Origin: HLUCCA09 sp039822045
Lineage (GTDB): Bacteria; Pseudomonadota; Alphaproteobacteria; Rhodobacterales; Rhodobacteraceae
Assembly: GCA_039822045.1 (NCBI GenBank)
Contig: JBCBMY010000005.1
Coordinates: 124,001-188,000, forward strand
DNA length: 64,000 nt
Direction: 5' to 3'
Under the pieces are notes generated by a model. It had not been told where the DNA came from and ran no database searches. It saw only the letters and a list, made by a program, of their open reading frames with translations. This document shows, in pieces, positions 33,358 to 41,636 of this stretch. Numbering within the stretch: position 1 is the first letter of the stretch; every line of letters starts with the position of its first letter. The translations under genes and the position numbers were made by a program.

Positions 33358-34470
33358 ATGACCACCCCGCTTGAAGGCCTCAAGGTCGTCGAACTCGCCC
33401 GAATTCTCGCCGGCCCCTGGATCGGTCAGATCTTCGCGGATCTCGGCGCCGAGGTGATCAAAGTGGAAAGCCCGCAGGGCGACGATACCCGCACATGGGG
33501 CCCGCCGTTCATCGAACGAGACGGCGATAGGTCTGCCGCGTACTACTATTCCGCCAACCGCGGCAAACGCTCGATCAGCGCCGACTTTCGAACGCCAGAA
33601 GGGCAGGCCAAGGTGCGCACCCTCGTGGCAAACGCCGATATCGTTGTCGAGAACTTCAAGGTCGGTGGGCTGACCAAGTACGGGCTCGACTATGCCAGTC
33701 TGTCAGCCCTCAATCCCCGGCTGATCTACTGCTCGATCACCGGCTTCGGTCAGGACGGGCCCTATGCCGGCCGGGCCGGCTATGACTTCTTAATCCAAGG
33801 CATGTCCGGCCTGATGTCGGTGACGGGCGAGGCCGATGGCGCGCCGATGAAGGCCGGCGTTGCCGTGTCAGACATTCTTACCGGTCTCTACGGCGCCGTC
33901 GGCATCCTCGCGGCGGTCGAGCAACGCCACCGCACCGGGCGTGGCCAGCAGATCGACATGTCGCTGATGGATTGTTCCGTAGCGCTTCTCGCCAACCAGG
34001 CGATGAACTACCTTGCGACTGGCCGGGCGCCGCGCCGGCGTGGGAACAGCCACCCCAACATCGCCCCCTATCAGGCCGTGCCCGTCAGCGACGGCTGGGT
34101 GATCGTCGCCGTGGGGAATGACGGCCAGTTCGGGCGCTTCGCCACGGTTCTGGGGGTTGCGGAATGGGCGCAGGATGCGCGCTTCTCCACCAATGCGGCC
34201 CGGCTTGAAAACCGGGACACGCTCACCGAACTGATCGAAGACGAGACCGTCCGGTGGTCTCAGGCCGATCTTCTTGAAGCCCTTGAAGAGGCCACCGTGC
34301 CCGCCGGGCCGATCAACGACATCGATGCCGTCTTTTCCGATCCTCAGGTGATCGCCCGCGGCCTCCGCATCGACCCCGAAGGCGTGCCGGGGGTACGCGG
34401 CCCCTGGCGGTTCTCCGACGCCGAACTTGCGCTCGACCGCACCGCGCCGACCCTGCACGACGGCGACTGA
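33358..34470 (+). CDS. CaiB/BaiF-type CoA-transferase (family III)
   Basis: 370 residues from ATG 33358, with GGGAG eight bases upstream; an ATG 21 bp earlier has no ribosome binding site. The N-terminal CaiB signature GLKVVELARILAGPWIGQIFADLGAEVIKVE is intact when read in parts, and IDMSLMD (about 205) follows. The catalytic Asp of the family lies near residue 170 in the segment ending in GVAVSDILTG. It transfers CoA between acyl groups; the acid is unknown. The gene is not in an obvious operon. Confidence 0.92.
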   Translation: MTTPLEGLKVVELARILAGPWIGQIFADLGAEVIKVESPQGDDTRTWGPPFIERDGDRSAAYYYSANRGKRSISADFRTPEGQAKVRTLVANADIVVENFKVGGLTKYGLDYASLSALNPRLIYCSITGFGQDGPYAGRAGYDFLIQGMSGLMSVTGEADGAPMKAGVAVSDILTGLYGAVGILAAVEQRHRTGRGQQIDMSLMDCSVALLANQAMNYLATGRAPRRRGNSHPNIAPYQAVPVSDGWVIVAVGNDGQFGRFATVLGVAEWAQDARFSTNAARLENRDTLTELIEDETVRWSQADLLEALEEATVPAGPINDIDAVFSDPQVIARGLRIDPEGVPGVRGPWRFSDAELALDRTAPTLHDGD

Positions 34471-34756
34471 CACCCACCGCATGTGCACAACTTGCCCGGA
34501 AAATTGCGACAGTCTGACACAGCTCGCCGACTCTTGAATAAGATACCCTTATGCGTGTAGACCATTCCGACCTAGCAATCAAAGATTGATGCGCGGAAGT
34601 CGCTGAAACTTAACGCGAAAATCCTTCTGTCTCAGCTTCTCAGCTGGCGCGACGCTACGGCAACGCGCCTGTCTTGTCGTATCAGGCCGCCAACAAGGGC
34701 CGGCGACATGTGGATAAGTTTGGGGATCGGGGATGGCCGAACCGGGTTTTGGTGCC
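34471..34756. other. Intergenic region between CoA-transferase and sugar ABC operon ends
   Basis: 286 bp without a credible gene; both neighbouring genes end here. The stretch around 34535-34575 is AT-rich for this genome (TTGAATAAGATACCCTTA) and might hold a promoter, but no gene follows. One DnaA-box match TGTGGATAA lies at 34709-34717. No clear terminator hairpin is seen. Confidence 0.5.
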
Positions 34757-35914
34757 TCAGCCCTTCACCGCGCCCGCCGTCAATCCGCTCACGATCTGCC
34801 GCTGGAACACCATCACCAGCAGAAACAGCGGCGCAGTGATCGAAACCGCGGCCGCAATGGCCTCAACCTGGTCGGTGGTTGTCGTCTCGCGGTTAAAGTA
34901 GCCCGCGATGGCGGGAACCATGGTCTGGTTCTGCGCGTCGAGCAAAAGCGAGGTCACCAGAAAGTCGTTGTAGGCCAGCAAGAAGCTGAAGAGCCCGGTG
35001 GTGATTACACCAGGCCACATGACCGGCATGATCACCCATCGGAACGCCTGGAAATGCGTGCAGCCGTCCACCCGCGCGGCCTCGTCCAGCTCGGTGGGGA
35101 TCGACAGGAAGAAGCTCCTAAGCATCCAGATCGTGAAAGGCTGGTTGATCGACACCAGCACTGCAATCACCGCAAAGGGCTTGCCGTAAAGCGTCGGCGC
35201 CGCGTCTCCGAAGATCGGACGCAGGATCTCGGCGGAGTTGATGAAGACCGGCAGGTAGCCCGCCACCAGCACGGAATGCGGCAACGCCCGGAACACCAAT
35301 GCAATGATGAGGATCCAGAACCCGATGTTCGAGCCTGAGCGCGCAAGACCATATCCTGCAAGGGTGCCCACCGTCAGCGAGACCGTCACAACGCCCGCCG
35401 TGATAATCATCGAGTTGAGGAAGTTGCGGTAGAACTCGTTGTCGAGCCACACCGCCCGATAATGCTCAATGGTCGCGCCCAAGAGCGGCTCGCCGAGCGG
35501 ACCTGCGATGGCGTTGATTCCCGACAGAATCACGGGCAGCACATAGAAGATCGCCAGCACAAAGAGCAAAGCGTACGCGATCAGGCCAGCTATCCAGCCC
35601 ACGAATCCCCAGCCCGGCGGTGTGAACCTTGTCACCCAGTCGGGCAGGCGCGAAAACGCCAGCCGCACGCCATAGATCACGGCCGCGAGGCCAATCACGA
35701 TGTCGAGGATCGACAGACCCGAGCCGCGCGCCTTGGTCTCGGGCCCGGTAATGACTTCCCAGGGCGAAGACGAAAACGCATCGACGGGTGACTTGAAGCT
35801 CATGACAGCGACCCAGAAGATCGGGAACGCCGCGAGTAGCAGCCAGAAGGCCAGAAACCCGCCAGAGACAAGTCTAAGCCCAAGGGGCTGGCGCAAGGCA
35901 CGGGGCGTCGACAT
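34757..35914 (-). CDS. Sugar ABC transporter permease (MalG-like, enlarged)
   Basis: 385 residues from ATG 35914, longer than the usual 275-300 of MalG-like permeases. The extra length lies at about residues 50-150, where additional hydrophobic helices (LDIVIGLAAVIYGVRLAF and GWIAGLIAYALLFVLAIFYV) split the first periplasmic loop. The EAA-like motif ELDEAARVDGCTHFQAFRWVIMP is intact. It is co-transcribed with the other permease 5 bp upstream. It belongs to the CUT1 class, so an oligosaccharide or polyol is a likely substrate. Confidence 0.9.
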   Translation of the reverse strand: MSTPRALRQPLGLRLVSGGFLAFWLLLAAFPIFWVAVMSFKSPVDAFSSSPWEVITGPETKARGSGLSILDIVIGLAAVIYGVRLAFSRLPDWVTRFTPPGWGFVGWIAGLIAYALLFVLAIFYVLPVILSGINAIAGPLGEPLLGATIEHYRAVWLDNEFYRNFLNSMIITAGVVTVSLTVGTLAGYGLARSGSNIGFWILIIALVFRALPHSVLVAGYLPVFINSAEILRPIFGDAAPTLYGKPFAVIAVLVSINQPFTIWMLRSFFLSIPTELDEAARVDGCTHFQAFRWVIMPVMWPGVITTGLFSFLLAYNDFLVTSLLLDAQNQTMVPAIAGYFNRETTTTDQVEAIAAAVSITAPLFLLVMVFQRQIVSGLTAGAVKG

Positions 35915-35919
35915 GGGGC

Positions 35920-36939
35920 TCAGCCTCCCTTGTGGTCGCGCCACGTGCGGCGCAGAAGCGGGATCAGCAGGATCACGATGCCAACCATGGTCAGCATGGC
36001 GCTGGCAGATGCCCGAGAGATCGCTCTGTTCCCAGCATCGTCCGGCGTCAGTAGGTCGTAGGTCAGCCACTGTAGCGTGATCCGGTACGCCTGGCTGGAG
36101 AAGCCCACGACCTCTTCAAACGCCCGGTACGCGTCCATCAGATGGATCAGAGAGACGAAGATGATCAACGGCATCAGATGCGGCACGATCACAAACCGCA
36201 AACGCTCCCACCGGCTCGCCCCGTCAATGATCGCTGATTCCAGCGTGTCCTGGTTCACGGTCTGCAGGCCGGCATAGAAGATCACAAAGGCGAAGGGCGC
36301 CACGTGCCACACCCGATAGAACATCATGAGCGACTCGATGGCCCATCCGTTCGCCGCCACCGAGATGTCGGTGGCCAGCCATCCCTCCAGGAGCGCCGTG
36401 ATGATCCCGTCCCCGTAAAAGAGCCACCGGATCGACAACGCCCCGATGACCGGCGTGATGATGAACGGCAGAAGCGAGACAAAGATCACAGGGCCCCGGA
36501 TTGTCCGCGCCGCATTGTTCACAGCAATCGCAATTGCCAGGCCGACGCAGATCACAAGCGGCAAGGTAACCAGAGTGAAGGTCACCGTAAACCGCAACGC
36601 CTTCCAGAAATCGATGGCCAGGATCTGGCCGATCGCCCCACTGGAGAATGCGCGGCCCATCTCCTCTAGCCCGAGCACCCGGGCATAGCTCAGAAAGCCC
36701 ACCCATTCCGTCGTTGTGACCGCATTGCCGGTGTCATCGAGGACGGGCTGTGTCTTGATCTCGGTGGTGCAGGTCTGTTCCAGAAAGCCTGCGGTGCATG
36801 TCTCCACCTCGACCTGCTCCACCACTGGCTGCGTGATCTGGAAACTCTGCAGGAACACGCTCGCCAAGGGAAAGGCGATGAAGATCAGCATCAGCACCAC
36901 CGAGGGCGCGACGAACCAGAAAAAGGTGCGGAACTTCAT
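35920..36939 (-). CDS. Sugar ABC transporter permease (MalF-like)
   Basis: 339 residues with six to seven transmembrane helices. The EAA-like motif ESAIIDGASRWERLRFVIVPHLMPL is present in two parts. Between helices 1 and 2 a periplasmic insertion of about 60 residues carries two cysteines (ETCTAGF and EQTCTTE) that could form a disulfide. It follows the binding-protein gene by 84 bp and precedes the MalG-like permease. Confidence 0.9.
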   Translation of the reverse strand: MKFRTFFWFVAPSVVLMLIFIAFPLASVFLQSFQITQPVVEQVEVETCTAGFLEQTCTTEIKTQPVLDDTGNAVTTTEWVGFLSYARVLGLEEMGRAFSSGAIGQILAIDFWKALRFTVTFTLVTLPLVICVGLAIAIAVNNAARTIRGPVIFVSLLPFIITPVIGALSIRWLFYGDGIITALLEGWLATDISVAANGWAIESLMMFYRVWHVAPFAFVIFYAGLQTVNQDTLESAIIDGASRWERLRFVIVPHLMPLIIFVSLIHLMDAYRAFEEVVGFSSQAYRITLQWLTYDLLTPDDAGNRAISRASASAMLTMVGIVILLIPLLRRTWRDHKGG

Positions 36940-37023
36940 GGGCGTGGTCCCCCGCGGGATGTGGCGTGCACGGGAAGTCGGGGATCGGCCGGGCCCGCTC
37001 GTCCGGGCCCGGCCGCTGTGGTG

Positions 37024-38241
37024 CTATTCGAGCAGACCGGCTTCTTTGGCGGCTGTCGTGTAGGCGTCTTCGATGGCCTCAAGCGTCGCCACCGCGTCGC
37101 GCGAGCCCGTGAAGAACGCGGGCAGCTCATTGCCCAGCGCCGTGTGCATCAGGCCCATTTGGCTGGTCGACGGGTAGGAGGGCGGCGCGGGCTGCGACGT
37201 GGCCGTGGCGATGGCGCCCTCGGCCAAACGGTTGGGCTCATAGCCGGCCACCAGCCAGATCGCATCATCCTGGGCGCCCGAAACCATATCGGAGTCGAGC
37301 CCTTCCATCGCCAGGCGGAAGGCCGCCTCGGCCTCCTCATCGGTGATGTTGCTCGCGATCACGATCCCGTCCCACCACAGCGTCGTGGCCGGCGGGCCGT
37401 CGGCCGAAACCTTGGGCGCAGAGGCGGCGTAGACCTGACCGACAACGGAGCTTTCCTCTTCGTTGTCCATCGCTCCGCCGCGGCTGGCCCACAGGTTCGC
37501 CATCGCGATCTTGCCCTGCTGGAATTGCTGCTGGACGTAGGTCGAGTCGCTCACCAGCACCTCGGGATCGGCATAAGCGGTCAACGCCTCCATCATCTCG
37601 AGCGTCGCGACCCCCTCGGCGGTGTTCACGGTCGGCATGCCGGCTGAATCGTAGAACCATCCGCCATGGCCGACGAACATGTTCACAAAGTCCTGCGCCA
37701 GGTTCCAACCCGACTGCATGGTCATCCCGAGGGGATATTCCACGACGCCGGCATCCTGGATTGCGGCGGCAGCGTCCAGCAACTCGGCATAGGTTACTGG
37801 CACGTCGAGACCGAGATCGTCGAAGATGTCCTTGCGGTACATCAGGTGCTGCGTATTCACCATCATCGCCACAGCCATTGTCTGGCCATCGATCTTGATC
37901 AGCTGGTTGGGGCTCAGGCTCTCCCCATACTCCGCGATCAGATCGTCCAGCGGCCGAATGGTGCCTTCATTCAACAATGGGGTGATCGTGCCGTTCGATA
38001 CACCCCCGATTTGATAGAGCGACGGGTTCGCCGCAAAGGCCGCAGGCTGCTTGGTGCGGAACTCCTGATCCAGCTCCGCCTCGAAGTTTCCGCATTCCGC
38101 CATGGCATCTGTGACCGACTTCCAGGCTTCAAAGCCTGCCGACAGCGATTTAACCGGCACGTCGTTCTGGAAGTCACAGGCATAGGCCCCGGTCGCGAAC
38201 AATGCCACAGCGCTGGCTGTGAGAATGGTTTTGATGTGCAT
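37024..38241 (-). CDS. Sugar ABC transporter substrate-binding protein
   Basis: 405 residues from ATG 38241, starting with a Sec signal peptide (about 1-22, ending GAYA). The body is a family-1 extracellular binding protein; segments such as GMTMQSGWNLAQDFVNM and ATLWWDGIVIASN are typical. Codon use is even and there is no frameshift. It lies between the ATPase and the two permeases, so it delivers sugar to that complex. The exact sugar cannot be told. Confidence 0.92.
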   Translation of the reverse strand: MHIKTILTASAVALFATGAYACDFQNDVPVKSLSAGFEAWKSVTDAMAECGNFEAELDQEFRTKQPAAFAANPSLYQIGGVSNGTITPLLNEGTIRPLDDLIAEYGESLSPNQLIKIDGQTMAVAMMVNTQHLMYRKDIFDDLGLDVPVTYAELLDAAAAIQDAGVVEYPLGMTMQSGWNLAQDFVNMFVGHGGWFYDSAGMPTVNTAEGVATLEMMEALTAYADPEVLVSDSTYVQQQFQQGKIAMANLWASRGGAMDNEEESSVVGQVYAASAPKVSADGPPATTLWWDGIVIASNITDEEAEAAFRLAMEGLDSDMVSGAQDDAIWLVAGYEPNRLAEGAIATATSQPAPPSYPSTSQMGLMHTALGNELPAFFTGSRDAVATLEAIEDAYTTAAKEAGLLE

Positions 38242-38272
38242 GGCACTCTCCCTGTTTTGGTGGGGCCGCGCG

Positions 38273-39328
38273 TTAGTGGCTGCTGCCGACCCGCTCGCCC
38301 GAAGTGGCATCGAAAAGATGGCAGATGGAGGCCGGAACGGAAAAGTGCGCGACTTGTCCGATGTCGATCCGGTAGTCCTTGTGCGCCTTCACCGCTACAA
38401 GGCCACCACCGGCCTTCACCGTCACCATGGTGGCATCGCCCAATAGCTCGAGCGTATAGACGCTGGCATTCACCTCAGCCGCCGCATCCGAGATGTGGGC
38501 GTCCTCGGCCCGGAACCCCAGCGTCACCGGCCCGTCGGGCCCGTGCAGCCCGGCAACTTCCACCCCGTCTGCCCGGAACGTGCCGCCCGACAACTCGCCA
38601 TCCAAAAGGTTCATTGCAGGCGATCCGATGAAGCTCGCCACAAACGTATTCGCCGGGTTGTCGTAGATTTGCGTGGGCGTCCCAACCTGCTGCACGATGC
38701 CCTGTTTCATCACCACCACGCGGTCGGCCAGCGTCATGGCCTCGATCTGGTCGTGCGTGACGTAGATCGTCGTAACCTTGAGCTCATGCGAGAGGTTTTT
38801 GATCTGCGCTCGTGTCGACACCCTCAACTTCGCGTCGAGGTTCGACAGCGGCTCGTCCATCAGAAAAACGTTCGGCTCGCGCACGATGGCACGTGCAAGC
38901 GCCACGCGTTGCCGTTGCCCGCCCGACAGCTCCGCAGGCTTGCGATGCATGAAGGGTTCGAGCTCCACCATCGCTGCCGCGCGCTTCACCCGGTCGTCAT
39001 GCTCGGCCTCGGGAATCTTTCGGACCTTCAGCGGGAAGCGAATGTTCTCGTAGACATTCATGTTTGGGTAGAGCCCGTAGGACTGAAACACCATCGCGAT
39101 GTCGCGATCCTTTGGATCAAGGTCGTTCACGACACGACCTCCGATCTCGATCGTGCCGTCAGTGACGTCTTCCAGCCCGGCAATCATGCGCATCGTTGTG
39201 GTCTTGCCGCAGCCAGAGGGCCCCAAGAGAACCAGGAACTCCTCGTCGGCAATCGTAAGGTCGAACCTGTCGACGCCAACGAAGCTGCCCCAGCGCTTGG
39301 ACACGTTCGATAGCCTGATCTCTGCCAT
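38273..39328 (-). CDS. Sugar ABC transporter ATP-binding protein (MalK/UgpC-like)
   Basis: 351 residues from ATG 39328. Walker A GPSGCGKTT, signature LSGGQRQRVALARA, Walker B VFLMDEPLSN and H-loop YVTHDQ are all present. The C-terminal OB-fold (TOBE) region (about 235-350) is of the MalK regulatory type. It is the first gene of the operon, upstream of the binding protein. A dyad with central CG lies 80 bp upstream and may bind a LacI-type regulator. Confidence 0.94.
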   Translation of the reverse strand: MAEIRLSNVSKRWGSFVGVDRFDLTIADEEFLVLLGPSGCGKTTTMRMIAGLEDVTDGTIEIGGRVVNDLDPKDRDIAMVFQSYGLYPNMNVYENIRFPLKVRKIPEAEHDDRVKRAAAMVELEPFMHRKPAELSGGQRQRVALARAIVREPNVFLMDEPLSNLDAKLRVSTRAQIKNLSHELKVTTIYVTHDQIEAMTLADRVVVMKQGIVQQVGTPTQIYDNPANTFVASFIGSPAMNLLDGELSGGTFRADGVEVAGLHGPDGPVTLGFRAEDAHISDAAAEVNASVYTLELLGDATMVTVKAGGGLVAVKAHKDYRIDIGQVAHFSVPASICHLFDATSGERVGSSH

Positions 39329-39406
39329 CCGCCCCCCTGTTCTGGCCACTCAGGTCGCGCCCGGCCAGGGCACAAACCGCAGGAATGCGTTCGCTGCATC
39401 GCCGCT

Positions 39407-39422
39407 TTGCAACCGTATGCAA
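39407..39422. promoter_or_regulatory. LacI-type operator-like dyad
   Basis: TTGCAACCGTATGCAA has 5-bp arms TTGCA/TGCAA around a centre with CG, the hallmark of LacI-family operators. It lies 79 bp upstream of the sugar ABC ATPase start (39328, minus strand) and about 80 bp upstream of the divergent SnoaL gene start. No LacI gene is in the window, so the regulator must be elsewhere. A short dyad of this kind can occur by chance. Confidence 0.5.
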
Positions 39423-39499
39423 GCCAGCTAGACATAACGCTCTCGTTCTGCCAACCCCTGGACACCGAAAAACTGCACGCGGCCCCCCTGGAGATGTCA

Positions 39500-40522
39500 A
39501 TGCGCGCGTTTCGCGATCAGACCCATGCTGGACTTAACGCCCTCATTGCCGCCTCTGACGTCGAATTGAGCGACCTCGCCAAGGGTCTGATCGCATCCGA
39601 CACCGTTTGGGATGTTTCGGCTCCTGTTGAACAGCTCGTGGGGCTCGACGCTGTTCTAGAGGGCTTTCTGCGCCCATTGCGATCCAGCCTCTCCCAGTGC
39701 CGCAGGCGTGACGAAATCTTTATCGGCGGCACCAATATCCGCGCCGAAGGCGGCACATGGTGCGCTGCCGTCACCCACTATGTGGGCACCTTCGACGCGC
39801 CGCTCTGGGGTCTGGCTCCGTCCAACCGCCTCGCCTTCCTGCGGGCCGGTGAATTCTATCGCGTCGCAAACGGCCAGATTGTCGAAGCACGAATCATCGT
39901 GGATTTGCCCGACCTCATGCGCCAGGCCGGTCGCTCACCTTACCCGTTCTCGCTTGGGACCGAGATGCTCTTTCCCGGCCCCGCCACCCACGATGGCGTG
40001 TTGCCTCAGGGCACGCGCGCCGACGCATCCATCGCGCTCGTGGAACGGATGATCGCAAATCTCCACGCCTACGACCCCGTGACCATGCGTTCGGCCGGGC
40101 AGACCGGCGAGGGCGGCGTCTGGGACGATCGAATGCTCTGGTACGGGCCCGCCGGGATTGGTGCAAACTACACATGGGCGGGCTTCGTTGCCGATCACCG
40201 CGCTCCGTTCCTCCAGGCCTTCCCAGATCGCAAGGGCGGCAACCACTACTGCCGGATCGGTGATGGAGACTACGCCGCAATCTCCGGCTGGCCCTCGATG
40301 ACGATGACCCATCGCGCGCCCTATCTCGGCGTCCCGGCCACGGGGCGCGACCTCACCCTCCGGGTGATGGACTTCTACCGCTGTGATTACACGCACGACG
40401 CCACGGGTCGCCTTGCCGAAAACTGGGTGCTGCTCGACTATGTCGATCTCTTCGCACAGATGGGCGTCGACCTGATCGCTCGGGGCAACGCCGACACCAG
40501 TGGCGATGCGCAGGCGGGATAA
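39500..40522 (+). CDS. Two-domain SnoaL-like (NTF2 fold) protein
   Basis: 340 residues from ATG 39500, where GGAG at the proper distance precedes; an ATG 6 bp upstream overlaps it. Two NTF2-like halves (about 20-160 and 175-330) share the pattern of an alpha-beta cone; the first has VWDVSAPVEQLVG and LAFLRAGEFYRV, the second ADASIALVERMIAN and MTMTHRAPYLG. Proteins of this type are often annotated as ester cyclases. In this setting, divergent from a sugar ABC operon and before galM, a role in sugar handling is plausible but not proven. Confidence 0.75.
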   Translation: MRAFRDQTHAGLNALIAASDVELSDLAKGLIASDTVWDVSAPVEQLVGLDAVLEGFLRPLRSSLSQCRRRDEIFIGGTNIRAEGGTWCAAVTHYVGTFDAPLWGLAPSNRLAFLRAGEFYRVANGQIVEARIIVDLPDLMRQAGRSPYPFSLGTEMLFPGPATHDGVLPQGTRADASIALVERMIANLHAYDPVTMRSAGQTGEGGVWDDRMLWYGPAGIGANYTWAGFVADHRAPFLQAFPDRKGGNHYCRIGDGDYAAISGWPSMTMTHRAPYLGVPATGRDLTLRVMDFYRCDYTHDATGRLAENWVLLDYVDLFAQMGVDLIARGNADTSGDAQAG

Positions 40523-40606
40523 ACCGCGCGGCCCGATGGCCTTTCCGGGCGACACAAGCAATCCGGTGGTCCGAGGGCGCACGCCGCCAAACAAATGGAG
40601 CACCCC

Positions 40607-41593
40607 ATGATCGAGCCGTTTGGTTCGACCCAAGACAGCGCCGAAGTACGGGTCGTCAAGATCTCTGCAGGCGGGCTCACCGCACATGTGCTCACCCTGG
40701 GCGGCATCCTCCAGGACCTGAAGGTAGACGGCGCTCCGATGACCCCTGGCGGCGCAAGCCTCGCGGCCTACGACCACGGACCGCTCAGGTTCTTCGGCGC
40801 TCTGATCGGGCCAGTCGCGGGCCGCATCGCCGACGCCCGAGGCCCGTTCGAAGGCGGCACCCTAGACCTTTCCGCGACAGGCGCGCCTCACGCCCTGCAT
40901 TCCGGCACCGCAGGCCTTCACGCGACGATCTGGGAGATTGCCGACCACGGGCCAAGCCATGTCGCCCTGCAGACCCGCGCCGAACCGGGCGCCGGCGGGC
41001 TGCCCGGCGCTCGGCGCTTCACAGCGACCTATTCGGCCGAGCCCGATGCACTGCGGCTCGGCCTCGAGGCCGAAACCGACGCGCCGACCTGGGTGAACCT
41101 CACACAGCACAGCTACTGGCATCTTGGCGGCCGGCCCACCATCGACGGGCACCGGTTTCACGTGTTGGCCGACCGGTTCCTGCCGATCACCGACGCTGTT
41201 CTGCCCACCGGTCACATCGCGCCCCTCGCCGACAGTCCCGTCGACTTTCACACCCCACGCGCCATTGGGCCTACAGACCGCCTCGATCACTGCTTCTGCA
41301 TCTCCTCGGCCGAGGGGCCCCTCCGCCCGGTCGCGCACCTGACCGGGCCGACAGGCCATCGGCTGACGCTCGAGACGACGGCACCGGGCCTGCAAGTCCA
41401 CACGGGCGACGGCGTATCCGCGCCACCGGGTACCGGGCATGCCGGCGCTGCAATTCACTCGCGCACCGGGCTGGCGCTGGAGGCGCAGAGTTGGCCCGAC
41501 GCCCCCAACAATCCGGGCTTCCCATCGATCCGGCTTGACCCGGGCACAAAGTGGCGCCGAGAGATCCTCTGGCGGTTCGACCGGGTCGGATAG
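40607..41593 (+). CDS. galM: Aldose 1-epimerase
   Basis: 328 residues from ATG 40607 with GGAG seven bases upstream. The family motif NLTQHSYWHLGG, with the catalytic His, and a C-terminal segment LALEAQSWPDAPNNPGFP, with the catalytic Glu, are present. It interconverts alpha and beta anomers of aldoses such as galactose or glucose. It follows the SnoaL gene by 84 bp and sits beside the sugar importer, so it probably prepares imported sugar for the next enzyme. Confidence 0.92.
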   Translation: MIEPFGSTQDSAEVRVVKISAGGLTAHVLTLGGILQDLKVDGAPMTPGGASLAAYDHGPLRFFGALIGPVAGRIADARGPFEGGTLDLSATGAPHALHSGTAGLHATIWEIADHGPSHVALQTRAEPGAGGLPGARRFTATYSAEPDALRLGLEAETDAPTWVNLTQHSYWHLGGRPTIDGHRFHVLADRFLPITDAVLPTGHIAPLADSPVDFHTPRAIGPTDRLDHCFCISSAEGPLRPVAHLTGPTGHRLTLETTAPGLQVHTGDGVSAPPGTGHAGAAIHSRTGLALEAQSWPDAPNNPGFPSIRLDPGTKWRREILWRFDRVG

Positions 41594-41636
41594 TGGGCGC
41601 GCGCAACGCCCAAGCCCCGGTCGCGAACCTGCGCCC

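Noticed and set aside
34709..34717. DnaA-box match TGTGGATAA between convergent gene ends
   Set aside because: A single box without neighbours, AT-rich unwinding region or replication genes does not support an origin.
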